Origin: Proales similis
Taxonomy: Eukaryota; Rotifera; Eurotatoria; Ploima; Proalidae
DNA length: 64,000 nucleotides
Direction of reading: 5' to 3'
NCBI GenBank assembly: GCA_019059635.1
Contig: JAGVRJ010000008.1
Span: forward strand, 1,302,001 to 1,366,000
Part shown: positions 1 through 10,160 of the stretch, piece by piece
Layout: every line of letters begins with the position of its first letter
Numbering within the stretch: the stretch's first letter is position 1
Notes under the pieces: generated by a model
The model's database searches: none
What the model was told of the DNA's origin: nothing
The model's input: the letters and a program-made list of their open reading frames with translations, nothing else
Position numbers and translations under genes: made by a program

Positions 1-678
1 GCAGCAAGAGGGAAAATTCTCGAATCGAATCTTAAACAATAGCCAGATAATTTAAGACTTCGTATCGAACTATTGAGGTTTCGGGTTGTTGGTTCGAACG
101 TGAGTATGTTGAACTTGACCGTCGAATCGAACAGGTCATACAGCGATATTTGAGTTAAGAAGGCCCGGTTGAATATCAGTAGGCATGTGTTTATTCGATA
201 TTGCATTCCTCCCGAAAGCGCAACTACGAGCGGACGCTCATTATTTAATGGACTCGGGTTCGGGCGGCGAGTAGAAAAGTTTCTCACTTCACTGCCATTA
301 TTGTAAAAGAGTCCGAAAAAAGAATACAGAATGGTTAATGAGATGGCATTTGATGTGTTGAAGTTTGGAATTTTGAAATCAACCGACAATCCCTTTGCTT
401 CAATAACAGTTATCTCCACATCAGCAAAAGCGGTGACTGGAGCAAGCAAGGGATAGATTATTTGATTTAAACCGGCTAGGCTCTCTTCTCCTGCATCATT
501 TGGGTGTATAGTTTGGTAAGCGAATTCCATTACCATCGACTGGCAGTCATGAACTGTCTTGTTTATTACGCTCAAAGTGTATTCACTTGGGCGATTATTT
601 CCCATGATCATAATTTGAATGTTACAATCAGGCTCACTTGAATTAGATTCGGTGGCCTTCACTGTTCTGCTTTGATTC
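1..678 (-). pseudogene. 5'-damaged receptor copy, running off the window start
   Basis: This is the inverted copy of the receptor at 13686-15965, matching about residues 18-242 of that protein almost base for base. Its 3' part lies outside the window. The reading frame stays open through all visible sequence. However, the start codon and signal peptide are absent: homology stops at a GAATCAAAG (plus-strand 671-679), upstream of which an in-frame TGA appears. The intact copy has about 185 extra bases here, between one GAATCAAAG and a later GATCAAAG. I infer a deletion between these short homologies. It may be a recent pseudogene, or may use an upstream exon I cannot see. Confidence 0.75.
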
Positions 679-891
679 AGATGCTTTGATCAAATACAAC
701 TCGCTGCGTTTAATTCAAGTGCTTTCCTTCTGGTTTGCTGAAATAACTGCCCCTTGAAATAAATGGATTATCGCCGAGCGTTTGAGGTCTTATAAAAAAA
801 AGCCAGTCTTGGGAATCAATAATATAAATTAATAATACGAAATGAACTGAAAAAGAATGATAATAAATTGCCAAGATTAATTTTTACTTGC

Positions 892-897
892 TTTATT
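892..897 (-). promoter_or_regulatory. polyadenylation signal AATAAA
   Basis: AATAAA on the minus strand about 45 bases after the stop codon of the receptor at 942-3311. The mirrored gene has the same signal at 13294-13299. Confidence 0.6.
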
Positions 898-941
898 TAA
901 ACATCAAAATGAAGTGAACAGCTATCTAAACAAGAAAGAAG

Positions 942-3311
942 CTAAAGGCGCAACTTGGCCTTCACGTTTCGGATCAAATTTTTGATCGAGCTACGAGCGT
1001 GCTCTTTGAATTCAGGATTATATAAGAAGAGAAGAATGAAATTCTCAAAAAAGGTGAATGTGTAAAAGAAACGAGAGATCTTTAACAAACTTGGACAAGC
1101 CGAGTAAACTGGCTCTTCTGCAAACGCACATGCGGGAAAAAGCAACGGTTTGAAGGTGTATGCCAAGAAAAGAGTGGAGACGACCATCTCGGGCATGCGG
1201 AACAGAAACGAAAAGAGGCCGTTGAGAACTATCATCTTGGTCACGCGGTTCTCGGCCTCCTCTTTGCGAAAGGATCTGTGGAAACTTCGGAGGAAACAGA
1301 GGAGGCGCATGTCGATGGTCAAGTTGATTAGGGGGAACACCACACTGCCCAATAAAATATTCAGCAAATAAACGACCTTGAGAATGGCAGGGGGCAATCG
1401 ATACAGATATCTTTCTCGATACAGGTAATGAAACAGATTTTCTCCGAAAACTTTGTAGTCAAATCGTTCATTTACAAACACAGTGATGACGCTGATGGCA
1501 AGAACAGGAACCAGAGAGATTGCGACAATTCGAGCTGGCCTTGCCTTTCTAAACTTGGCCAAGCGATCGCTGTTGATGCCGAACCGATAAATCACAAACA
1601 ATGTGCTGGTCACGTTGGTCATCAGCTTAAGCACGTTGCCCAGATAGGACTGTACGAACAGGTAGAAAGCCTGGGCGAAGCGAGTGAGCATGAGCGGAGA
1701 ACAGTAGATGCCGTTGTACTCGATGCAGGCGGTCAGGGGCTCGAGGGCGAAAATGAGCGCCTGGAACAGGACAAAATAGACATTGAAGTAGACGTAGTCC
1801 CACAGCGGCTGGCTCTTGTCCGTCAGCTTCTTCTTCCTGAACTCCTCCGAGGCCCACATGCGGCGAAAGACCAGAATGACAAAGAGGTTTAAGAGTACCG
1901 CAAAGCAGTTGATCGCAGAGGCCATCACAGTAGTGAGTACGAATTCAGTAAGCTTGATCTTCCAAACGAAAGTGTAGCCGTTCGGCTCTGAGATCGGCTG
2001 GATGGTCTGTAGGTCGCAGCGGGCGGCCATCGCCGGGATGTCGCACTCTCTTTGCAGAGCTGTCGAGTGACGACGGCATTCAACCAGATGAGTGTAATAT
2101 AAAACGTCTTCTGGAGAGTTTATGAATGTCAAATGCAGCCAGTAGAGTGTGCAGTCACAATGATGCAGTGCTCCTATCTCGAACATGAATCCGTTTAGTC
2201 TCACATTCAGATTCTTCTGTTTCAGGCGATAGAACAGACAAAAGCTAGAGTTGTCCTTGAACAGATCAGCGTAGTCTGGGTCTAGCTGATAAAGTTGATC
2301 GTATTGGTCAGTGTAGCGGTGGTAGAATTGAAGTCCTATCTCGGGAGATGGGCTAAGATTTGCACCGTTGAGAATTACTCTCAAAGTCTCGTTAGATGAC
2401 CTTTCATTGGCAAAGTCGAGCCAGTCAAGGTTGTTGTGGAGAAACTTTTTCATGTGCCATGAGAATATTTCAATTTTCACCAGATTACTTGAGACCAGTA
2501 TTCTCGGGTCGACCCGCTCTAGGGTTCCTTTTAATCTGAGTAATGTGGTTTTTGAGAAAACTTTGATCGGGAAAGTCTTGTTCTCTAGTTTTAGCCCGTA
2601 GCCTAACAAAAATAATATTCCTACGTTTGAGTTCAAGTCTTTAACAGCATCGGTCTGCTGAATCCCGAATACGTTGCGTTTGATCACTGAATCAACAATC
2701 TCACTCAACTGGATGCTTTCAATGTTTGCCTTGTTGAACATCTGCTCGCAAATTTCTTCGTCATATTTGACTCCATAATCGAAGATAAGTTTCACCGGAA
2801 TTTCGGTGTCGAATATACTCACGCCTAGATCATTCGAGCAGTTTGCCCTTTCATGGTCGGATTCTAGCAGTCTTATGTGAGAATATTCGACATACAAGTA
2901 GTCAACGCGCTTTTCTAGTGCCGAACATCTAAATGTCCTATGAATTCCTGTAACCTGATGTATCCTTAACCGCACTTCATTCAGATTTTCCTGACAAGAG
3001 CTAGGAAAACTGGCGAATATTGTAGGGAAACCGATGAAATTCTTTAGACTTGTATCTAACATAAAAGGGAACCAAGCTTTGAGCCAAGTCCTGTTGTAAG
3101 AAGAGCATTCATAGCTTGGCTTGTGCTCAAACAGAACTTTTGAACCAGCGCTAATGAACGGGCAAAAGATCAAGATGTCATAATACTTAATATTAGGACG
3201 CACATATGAATCAGTCGTAACTGGGCAGTAGACTTGATTTCCATCGTTTTGCTGAGCTAAGCACCAAAAGATGCATAAAATCATAACATATGTTGTTGTT
3301 TTTATCTTCAT
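942..3311 (-). CDS. 7TM receptor with LRR-like ectodomain, subfamily B (copy 1)
   Basis: Intronless, 789 residues. The open frame extends to 3374, but its first codon is TTG; the ATG at 3311 begins a clear signal peptide (MKIKTTTYVMILCIFWCLA), so I start there. The ectodomain ends in an LRRCT-like cap containing CDCTLYWL. TM1 carries an N in LLNLFVILVF; ICL1 is long and basic (KKKLTDKSQ); extracellular loop 1 has CIEYNGIYC; TM3 ends VIYRFG; TM6 has FRMPEM; TM7 ends NFILLFLYNPEF followed by a basic tail. TM2 (YVYFNVYFVLFQAL) separates this subfamily from most neighbours. It is nearly identical to the inverted paralog at 10889-13249. The ligand is unknown; G-protein coupling is inferred. Confidence 0.9.
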   Translation of the reverse strand: MKIKTTTYVMILCIFWCLAQQNDGNQVYCPVTTDSYVRPNIKYYDILIFCPFISAGSKVLFEHKPSYECSSYNRTWLKAWFPFMLDTSLKNFIGFPTIFASFPSSCQENLNEVRLRIHQVTGIHRTFRCSALEKRVDYLYVEYSHIRLLESDHERANCSNDLGVSIFDTEIPVKLIFDYGVKYDEEICEQMFNKANIESIQLSEIVDSVIKRNVFGIQQTDAVKDLNSNVGILFLLGYGLKLENKTFPIKVFSKTTLLRLKGTLERVDPRILVSSNLVKIEIFSWHMKKFLHNNLDWLDFANERSSNETLRVILNGANLSPSPEIGLQFYHRYTDQYDQLYQLDPDYADLFKDNSSFCLFYRLKQKNLNVRLNGFMFEIGALHHCDCTLYWLHLTFINSPEDVLYYTHLVECRRHSTALQRECDIPAMAARCDLQTIQPISEPNGYTFVWKIKLTEFVLTTVMASAINCFAVLLNLFVILVFRRMWASEEFRKKKLTDKSQPLWDYVYFNVYFVLFQALIFALEPLTACIEYNGIYCSPLMLTRFAQAFYLFVQSYLGNVLKLMTNVTSTLFVIYRFGINSDRLAKFRKARPARIVAISLVPVLAISVITVFVNERFDYKVFGENLFHYLYRERYLYRLPPAILKVVYLLNILLGSVVFPLINLTIDMRLLCFLRSFHRSFRKEEAENRVTKMIVLNGLFSFLFRMPEMVVSTLFLAYTFKPLLFPACAFAEEPVYSACPSLLKISRFFYTFTFFENFILLFLYNPEFKEHARSSIKNLIRNVKAKLRL

Positions 3312-3999
3312 TTCGATCGCGACGAATGGTTTTGCAATCAAAAATGTGAAGGCTCTATTTATTTTGAGATTCAAACATACTGAGATTCATTTCGCTTTTT
3401 TGGAATTTAAAACCTTCTACGATCGTCGTTTACATCATTTCTGAGACCACGTATTTTAATTGGGTTTTCATTTCTGTCAAATGATAACATGGTTCTCGGC
3501 CTACCTTCTTTTGCAAGGGTACCGATTTACTCATCAGCACTCATCGCTAATTGCCTTGAAAACGGAGCTAATCTAATTTTTTTTATTTAATTTGATACCG
3601 ACAACCAGCGATAATTGTTGGATTAAATTGAAAATGCATTGATGCGAGTTGTCCGTTGTCGGCTGAATTGGTGAATTTTGAATACAAACGATGCTGGATT
3701 ATTCTTTTTGTTTACAAGCCACTAGGGTCCCAACATACTAGCGCACGTCTATAGCGTCAGTTTGGTAATTTTTGGGTAAGCATTCATTTCTGAAGAGGCA
3801 ATCTGATATAACGGGCAAACACGTCAGAAAATTTGACGAGACATGGTGATCGGATGTCTCTGTCTCTCTGTCCCTGACAGTCTTTTCCCTTGACCAGAAT
3901 GATGCGGATACTAGGCCTTCCCGCGCCTCTTCCCTAATGGCCTACTATCCAAAAGGATTCAAAATCACATTTCATCCGTAGATTGTACCCCGATTTTCA

Positions 4000-4502
4000 T
4001 TATTTAAAAAAATGTCCGTCAAGGGACAATTTTTGACTTAAAGTCGAACAAATCCAGAAAAGCGAAACGAAGACATACTGGGTAATTTCCATGCAAACGT
4101 TTATCCTTTGGTTGCTCCGATAATGTCCAATCTAAACCAAATCGCATTATTGATTGTCAAAGCGAAAAGAATACCGTTCGATTCAAAAATACCCAACTTC
4201 CCTTAAGCACAAAGATTCCGCCTCTCGTAAATTTTTTCTGATTTTGTCTTTCTCGATGTCCAACAACGACACTAAAGTAAGGGAGTCTTCGATACAAGGG
4301 TTTTTCCTCTTGCTGTTTTTACCAGAACCCAAAATATTATCTTTACAGGCATTCGAAGCAGGTGGCTTACCACCAAGCAGTCAAGCAAATAAGGATATTA
4401 TTATTTTTTTCCTTTCTATTGGTTTCTATTGATAAATTATGATTTCCTTTAAAATAATTATTTGGACGAAATCGCGATTTGTAAGTGCTTCAATGAAAGG
4501 CA
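4000..4502. other. intergenic DNA between inverted-repeat arm and receptor promoter
   Basis: AT-rich sequence with many homopolymer runs. A 92-codon open frame at 4154-4432 has no ATG at its first codon and no recognisable motif, so I do not count it as a gene. Confidence 0.5.
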
Positions 4503-4534
4503 AACGAGTTTTTTTTGAAGATGCCGAGTCACAG
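4503..4534 (+). promoter_or_regulatory. shared receptor upstream element
   Basis: Contains TTTGAAGATGCCGA preceded by AACGAGTT, about 133 bases before the ATG at 4667. The same element precedes receptors at 13686, 54317 and 58075, where the surrounding reading frame is not conserved. This favours a regulatory role over coding. Confidence 0.5.
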
Positions 4535-4621
4535 CCACGGCAATATATCCTATTTCATGCCATTAGGTTTGTTTGGATCTTGTTATCATATGATCCTTCT
4601 GTCTCCTGTTCTTCAATCAGC

Positions 4622-4629
4622 TATTTAAG
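4622..4629 (+). promoter_or_regulatory. TATA-like box TATTTAAG
   Basis: It lies 38 bases before the chosen ATG (4667). Comparable TATTTAA-type boxes sit at similar distances before other receptors in the cluster. It supports an initiation codon downstream of the ORF's earlier in-frame ATG at 4439. Confidence 0.45.
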
Positions 4630-4666
4630 CCGATCGCTTGCCGATACGAATGATGAAAAAGAGGAA

Positions 4667-6922
4667 ATGTTGCCTCAAGCATTATCACTGGTTGTGGTTT
4701 TTACTTGGTATTTAAAAGGTGGCAAAATCAAAGCCGACAGCCCTGGCCCAAATGAACAAGATTGTAACATTCAAATGGTGATCAAAGGCAATGAACGGCC
4801 AAGTCAATTTGAGTTGGATAAGTTGAATAAAAAAGTCCATGAATGTCAGTCGAAAGCAAAATTCGATTATGTGTCAGTCGGCCTAAATCAAGCGAATGGA
4901 GGGAGTCTTGCAGATTTAAATGAAATAATCTATCCTTTACTTGCTCCGGTTACGGCTTTTACTGACGTCGAGATAACTATCATCGGAGCTAAGGGATTTT
5001 CCATTGATTTCAAAATACCGTTCTTTCCCACAGCAAATGCTATTTTGGCTACGATTTGTTTTATCGATTTCAAGCTTTTGTACAAAAATGGCTCTCAAGT
5101 GAAAGAGTCATCGGCAGACTTGTTAGAAACCAGTCCATTCTTCACTCGACAACAAGTTAATCTTGTGCTTTCGAAAGGAGTTCGATACCAAAAGAGCACT
5201 TGCCCGCTAATATTTAACAGAGCCCTCTTAAATCAGTTAATGCTGTTCGAGCTTACAGATTCGGCAGTCAAGTACAACATGCTTGCGTTCGAACCAACGA
5301 ACCATAGTCTCAATAGTACTGTCCATGAGCTATACCTATTAGGCTACGGTTTGAGATTTGACTCCAAGCTTTTCCCCCTTTCGGTCTTTACTGAAACGGT
5401 AATTATTTTTCTGATTGGGACCATGAATTTGTTCGAAGCAGCCGCTTTAAAACGCAGTCAAGTGAAAATACTGTTTTTGGCAGTATCGAGATTGAGACAA
5501 TTCTTTCACAATAATCCAAACTGGCTGAACGAGGCGAATAAGAGGCGCAGCAAAGGCCCGTTATTCATCAAGTTTGAAGAACCTGAAGCGATTAAGTTAA
5601 TGATGAACAAAAGAACTGAGATCGGATTTCTAAGTTTGATCGAGTCGAAAAAGGCATCTCCGTTCGATGACACTTCGTTCTGCATATTTTACCAAATCGA
5701 GCTCTACTCGCTCGGGGTATTTATGTATGGAAATGCGATCGAGACACAGGCGAAAGAAGATTGCACTTGTCTTTTATCTTGGATCTATTTAAAACTTTGG
5801 CCTTCTGATAAAATTGAATATTCAGGTGCGTGTTTGCCTAACTCAAGTCTTACAGTGCACTGCAATTTTGACAACATGTCACAAAGATGTACGACCGAAA
5901 CAATCGAGCCTCTGAATTACAGAACAATCTACGACACCATTCTTGGCCTAGAATATTTCAAATATCTTGCCGATGTCTGGCTCGTGCCACTCGCCAGTGT
6001 GTTGGATATCTTAGCAAACCTACTCGTGATAATGACATTCGGCAAGATAAAGAGATCGCCCGAGTATCGTCGAAACAAGCTCACTGACAAGGGCAGGTTC
6101 ATGTGGGAGTACACCTACTACAACTCGTGGTTCATTCTCTTTCACAGCCTCATTTTCCTCTTTGGTCCACTGACCACTTGCATTGAGGTTAGCGGCATCT
6201 ACTGCTCTTCATTCATCTTGACAGACTTTTTTCGTCCTTTCTACTTGTTTATCCAAAAGTTCTTGGGTAATACCTTTAGGCTGGCAGCGAATGTGAGTAG
6301 CACTCTGTTTGTGCTCTATCGGTTCGGTCTCAACACAGACAAGCTGGTTCGATTCCGCAAGGTCAACCCCAGTCGGACGGTTGCTTGTATTTTTATTCTC
6401 TGTTTAGTATTGAGTGTAATAACTTTGTTTGTTAACGAGAAATTTAGTGTGCATACATTGTCCTTAGAGCCTGTAAGCTACCTGCTGGATATTGAATTTG
6501 ATATTCTCAAATCGGGTTTATCATTGAAAATTCTCTATTTTTTCAACATTTTAATGGGAACGAGTATGTTCACAATATTGAATATGGCGCTTGATCTGAG
6601 ACTCTTGTTTCTACTGCGAACTAAAACCACTGACAGACCCAAGGAAGAGGCCGAGAAGCGCATAACCAACATGGTCGTTCTTAACGGCCTCTTCTCCTTC
6701 CTCTTTCGTCTGCCCGAAATGGTCTCTGCATTTCTTCTGCTCGTTTTCGCATTTGATCCAAAGCCTTTTCCAGTCTGCATTCTTTCAGTTGCGCGCTATC
6801 ACTCTGTCTGTCCGATACTCTTCTCCTATTCTCATTTCCTACTCGCCATCAGTTACTTGGAGAACCTTGTTCTCCTCTATCTCTTTAATCCCACCTTTCG
6901 CAAACACTTCCTTTCAAAATAG
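4667..6922 (+). CDS. 7TM receptor with LRR-like ectodomain, main subfamily
   Basis: Intronless, 751 residues from the ATG at 4667. An in-frame ATG at 4439 would add 76 residues unlike any paralog and would place the shared promoter element inside the protein. The signal peptide is MLPQALSLVVVFTWYL. Ectodomain landmarks shared with paralogs are a GYGLRF segment, FFHNNPNWLNEANKR, FCIFYQIEL and the CTCLLSW cap. ICL1 reads RSPEYRRNKLTDKGRF, extracellular loop 1 CIEVSGIYC, TM3 VLYRFG, and TM7 ends ENLVLLYLFNPTFRKHF. It is tail-to-tail with the receptor at 7439-9736 and shares a near-identical tract of about 240 bases with it (ICL1 to TM3), probably through gene conversion. Confidence 0.9.
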   Translation: MLPQALSLVVVFTWYLKGGKIKADSPGPNEQDCNIQMVIKGNERPSQFELDKLNKKVHECQSKAKFDYVSVGLNQANGGSLADLNEIIYPLLAPVTAFTDVEITIIGAKGFSIDFKIPFFPTANAILATICFIDFKLLYKNGSQVKESSADLLETSPFFTRQQVNLVLSKGVRYQKSTCPLIFNRALLNQLMLFELTDSAVKYNMLAFEPTNHSLNSTVHELYLLGYGLRFDSKLFPLSVFTETVIIFLIGTMNLFEAAALKRSQVKILFLAVSRLRQFFHNNPNWLNEANKRRSKGPLFIKFEEPEAIKLMMNKRTEIGFLSLIESKKASPFDDTSFCIFYQIELYSLGVFMYGNAIETQAKEDCTCLLSWIYLKLWPSDKIEYSGACLPNSSLTVHCNFDNMSQRCTTETIEPLNYRTIYDTILGLEYFKYLADVWLVPLASVLDILANLLVIMTFGKIKRSPEYRRNKLTDKGRFMWEYTYYNSWFILFHSLIFLFGPLTTCIEVSGIYCSSFILTDFFRPFYLFIQKFLGNTFRLAANVSSTLFVLYRFGLNTDKLVRFRKVNPSRTVACIFILCLVLSVITLFVNEKFSVHTLSLEPVSYLLDIEFDILKSGLSLKILYFFNILMGTSMFTILNMALDLRLLFLLRTKTTDRPKEEAEKRITNMVVLNGLFSFLFRLPEMVSAFLLLVFAFDPKPFPVCILSVARYHSVCPILFSYSHFLLAISYLENLVLLYLFNPTFRKHFLSK

Positions 6923-7438
6923 ACAGTGGTTTTCCTGGCCTTTCTCTCATTCTTAAGCGAACATTTTTTGGGTCAGCAAGTTAGATTAAGGATTTTTAGA
7001 ATACATGTGATTAATACATGTGAATGGGCCTCCCTTCATAAGTGGGAAGCCGAGCCAAAAAACATTGCATTTATGTCTGTCTCAGTCTTATTTAATTAGG
7101 CTTAAACTGCCTAAATCTTGACTCCTACTTTTCCGACTGATATTAAATCTTGGATTATCTTTTTATTGGTAAAAGAATTTGGTTGCAAGCAAGAATTTGG
7201 AGTAAAATTGTTGTTGCAAGCCACTTATTTATTATCAGATTTCATTCTTTAGGTTATTGCTTTAGATTATGTCTTAAATGATTCTATAATGTCTTAAACT
7301 GATTTAAAAAAAAAGCATTCGAAATTTTTTCTTCCTGAAATAAACGTTTATCCTTGAAGACAAGAATAGCTATTCTCTCAACAGAAGCAAGCAAAGGTCA
7401 GAGGAATGATGATGCCTTGGTTAAGACTGAATCTGAGT
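6923..7438. other. intergenic region between convergent receptors
   Basis: About 515 bases between two stop codons, so it should hold both 3' untranslated regions. An AATAAA occurs at 7339-7344 on the plus strand. No coding relic recognised. Confidence 0.4.
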
Positions 7439-9736
7439 CTAAATGTGTGTCTGCTTTAGAGTTGAAGCAGCTTTAAACGGCCAATGGAAATGCTTTCGAA
7501 AGTTATCATTGAATAGGTAGAGAAGGACGAGGTTTTCCAAGTAGCTGATTGTGAGCAGGAAATGAGAAATGGAAAAGAGCATCGGACAAACAGAATGAAA
7601 GGGAGATAGGAAAATAATGCAGACAGGAAAAAAATATTGATCTAAGGTATAGACGAGCAGTAAAGCTGCCGAGATCATTTCAGGCAGGCGAAAAAGAAAA
7701 GAGAAGAGGCCGTTGAGAATGACCATCTTGGTGATGCGCTTCTCCGCCTCTTCTTTGCGTCTCTCGGTGTTCTGAGATCGCAGAAGCGACAACAGTCTCA
7801 AGTCAATAAAAATATTCGACAAGGCGAACAAAGTGGTCAGGAAAAACGTGTTCAGCAAAAAGCCAGTTTTAAGAAATGTCCCCGAGCTGAGGAAATCGGT
7901 ATTTGAGTTGACAAAATACTCAATTGGATAATCCGATAAAGTAAAAACAGTCAATTTTTCATTCACAAACAAAGTAATCAAGCTCATTGATAAGGAGAGT
8001 ATGCAGAGGCAAGCGACCAATTTCTTGGGCTTAACTTTGCGGAAACCTATGAGCCGATCAGTGTTGAGACCGAACCTAAACAGCACAAACAGAGTGCTGG
8101 TCATATTTGCCGCAAGTCTAAACGTATTACCCAAGAACTTTTGGATAAACAAGTAGAAAGGACGAAAAAAGTCTGTCAAGATGAATGAAGAGCAGTAGAT
8201 GCCGCTAACCTCAATGCAAGTGGTCAGTGGACCAAAGAGGAAAATGAGGCTGTGAAAGAGAATGAACCACGAGTTGTAGTAGGTGTACTCCCACATGAAC
8301 CTGCCCTTGTCAGTGAGCTTGTTTCGACGATACTCGGGCGATCTCTTTATCTTGCGGAAGGTTCTGATCACCATTAGGTTGGCAAAGATCCCCAGCAGGC
8401 TCGTGACGGGCACTAGCCAGACATCGGCAAGATATTTGAAGAATTCGAGGTCAAGAATGGTTTCGTAAATAGTTTGGTAGTTAACTGGCTCGATTGTTTC
8501 CACTCTGCATCTCTTTGACATTTTGTTGAAATCGCATGTACTGTTCAATTGTATCTCGTTTATACAAGGAACTTTGAGGAAATGATCGCCTTGCTTATAA
8601 AGCATGTGTTTGCTTCCCAGCCAGAATAAAAGGCAAGAACAATTTTGATCAAACTGTACCTTCTCCAGCTCTAATACCAAAAAGACATCGAGCAAGTATT
8701 GCTCAATCTGGTAGAATATACAGAATGAGGAGTCGTCGAACGGGTCGGTGCCTATTGACTCGATCCAGGTTATGTAGCCTGTCCGGCTATTGCGAGTCTT
8801 TGGCGAATAATCTAATTCAGGTTCTGCCATCCCAATCATTAAAGTTCTATTTGTTTCCCTTCTATTCGCTTCGTTGAGCCAGCCTGGATTGTTGTGAAAG
8901 AATCTTCTCAATCTTGATATATACATCATTAGATATACTACCGCGCTGTGTATTAGAGCAGAAGCTTCAAACGAGTTGACCATCCCATGAATACCTGCGG
9001 TTTCGGTTTTACCATACACAGAAAGAGGAAAAGTTCTAGAATCAAATCTAAGACCATAGCCCAACAGTTTGAGCTCATCGACAGTGCTGCTGAGAGTTCT
9101 GTTTGTTGTTTCAAATGCCAGCATGTTATGCTTAACAGTCGAATCCGCAATCCCAAATATCTCAATAAATGATATGAAAGCTCCTTCAAACATCAATGGG
9201 CATGTATTCAAATGATATCGATTTCCCGTGTAAAACTTGACTCGTAAAGGACTGTTAAAGCTAAACGGACCTCGCTTCAGTGGGCCAAAAGCATCAATTC
9301 TCACTTCAGTGCCATTCCTGAACAGTAGCCTAAGATCAAGCATAAAAACTTCAATGAACAGGTCCGAAACTGTCGAGAAGGTGGGTATTCTGAAGTTTAT
9401 CGACATTCCTCTTCCTCCGAAGAGATTGATTACCAGTCTTTTCAAATTCGAAATTTGATCTATTGAAGGGGAGATGTGTTTCAAATGATTGAGCCTCTCT
9501 CCTCCCGGTTCGTCTTCGCTAAATCTTTGGAATTTTATAACCACTGGCCTCGTGTCACATATCTTGGATGTTTGATTTAGTCTTTTATAACTGATTTCGG
9601 AACGGTACTTGTGATTCATGTGACGTATAGTTATCAGGCATTCTGAGACGCTTGAATTTGAATTGTCTGCCTTGAATCTGCTATGTCTCCAAACGCATGA
9701 CAGCATCAGAATAATTGAAAACGCGCGTCTCAACAT
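7439..9736 (-). CDS. 7TM receptor with LRR-like ectodomain, main subfamily
   Basis: Intronless, 765 residues from an ATG at 9736 followed by a signal peptide (MLRRAFSIILMLSCVW). The ectodomain shows the usual succession: NTCPLMFEGAF, LLGYGLRFDSRTFPLSV, FFHNNPGWLNEANRR, SSFCIFYQIE, and a CSCLLFW cap. TM1 contains GIFANLMVIRTF with its conserved N. TM3 ends VLFRFG instead of VLYRFG. TM6 has LFRLPEM and TM7 ends LYLFNDNFRKHF, so the usual Pro after N is Asp. From ICL1 through TM3 it is almost identical in DNA to the inverted neighbour at 4667-6922, while the rest diverges. A TATTTCAA box lies 64 bases upstream. Confidence 0.9.
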   Translation of the reverse strand: MLRRAFSIILMLSCVWRHSRFKADNSNSSVSECLITIRHMNHKYRSEISYKRLNQTSKICDTRPVVIKFQRFSEDEPGGERLNHLKHISPSIDQISNLKRLVINLFGGRGMSINFRIPTFSTVSDLFIEVFMLDLRLLFRNGTEVRIDAFGPLKRGPFSFNSPLRVKFYTGNRYHLNTCPLMFEGAFISFIEIFGIADSTVKHNMLAFETTNRTLSSTVDELKLLGYGLRFDSRTFPLSVYGKTETAGIHGMVNSFEASALIHSAVVYLMMYISRLRRFFHNNPGWLNEANRRETNRTLMIGMAEPELDYSPKTRNSRTGYITWIESIGTDPFDDSSFCIFYQIEQYLLDVFLVLELEKVQFDQNCSCLLFWLGSKHMLYKQGDHFLKVPCINEIQLNSTCDFNKMSKRCRVETIEPVNYQTIYETILDLEFFKYLADVWLVPVTSLLGIFANLMVIRTFRKIKRSPEYRRNKLTDKGRFMWEYTYYNSWFILFHSLIFLFGPLTTCIEVSGIYCSSFILTDFFRPFYLFIQKFLGNTFRLAANMTSTLFVLFRFGLNTDRLIGFRKVKPKKLVACLCILSLSMSLITLFVNEKLTVFTLSDYPIEYFVNSNTDFLSSGTFLKTGFLLNTFFLTTLFALSNIFIDLRLLSLLRSQNTERRKEEAEKRITKMVILNGLFSFLFRLPEMISAALLLVYTLDQYFFPVCIIFLSPFHSVCPMLFSISHFLLTISYLENLVLLYLFNDNFRKHFHWPFKAASTLKQTHI

Positions 9737-9799
9737 GTCTCAAGACCTGTGTCAGATAATGAAAGAGTAAAAGACGAAATGGATACACGGAGATGGGGT

Positions 9800-9807
9800 T
9801 TGAAATA
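9800..9807 (-). promoter_or_regulatory. TATA-like box TATTTCAA
   Basis: On the minus strand the context is TTTGCTATTTCAAACC, very like TTTTTGCTATTTAACC before the receptor at 54317. It lies about 64 bases before the ATG at 9736. Confidence 0.35.
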
Positions 9808-10029
9808 GCAAAGAGCAGAAAGGATTTGAAATGCGACCTGGCACCGGCCAATTTTCGAAGAACATTCGCAAACAACCAAACATGTCTTTGCTTGTTTTTG
9901 ATGAATAATTGTGATAGCGCCAGTTCGAGGAGAAATAGAGACCCAGATCGAATTTAAATCACAACAGCGGCTTTTGAAGCTAGCGAAATCGGCAAGTGTG
10001 ATGATGAAACAGAATCTGATCATGTTCAA

Positions 10030-10160
10030 GTCGAAACACTTTTCCCATGTGCCCTATGCACGATCTTTGAGCTTTTCCATGATCTTTTCCATTATACATT
10101 TCCTGCTAACAATCAGCTACTGGGAGTTTCATTATTTATTATATAAACCCCTTTAGGAAG
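10030..10160 (+). pseudogene. receptor relic (TM7 and C-terminus)
   Basis: Translation gives MIFSIIHFLLTISYWEF followed by HYLLYKPL, recognisably the end of a receptor (paralogs read MLFSISHFLLTISYLEN then LVLLYLFN). Upstream there is no matching TM1-TM6, and the FR motif is lost. A small decayed 3' fragment just inside the right arm of the inverted repeat. Confidence 0.7.

Larger units (their letters stand above)
1..3995. repeat. left arm of large inverted repeat
   Basis: The arm is the reverse complement of 10207-14407, covering a damaged receptor, an intact receptor (942-3311) and about 620 bases of shared upstream DNA. Homology ends abruptly after GTACCCCGATT at 3995. The arm continues beyond the window start. 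It is about 200 bases shorter than the right arm, mostly because of the deletion near 679 and divergence at 700-880. Confidence 0.85.

Noticed and set aside
1428-1892. Long open frames antisense to receptors and to the sulfotransferases (for example 21642-22217, 33915-34517)
   Set aside because: They recur wherever the sense gene occurs and have no independent motifs; shadows of conserved coding sequence.
942-3374. Start codons upstream of the chosen ATG (also at 10826, 19453, 23087, 38935, 63121)
   Set aside because: The first codon of these open frames is TTG. In each case a downstream in-frame ATG opens a convincing signal peptide or membrane anchor.
4154-4432. 92-codon open frame before the receptor at 4667
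   Set aside because: No ATG start, low-complexity composition, no paralog upstream of other receptors.
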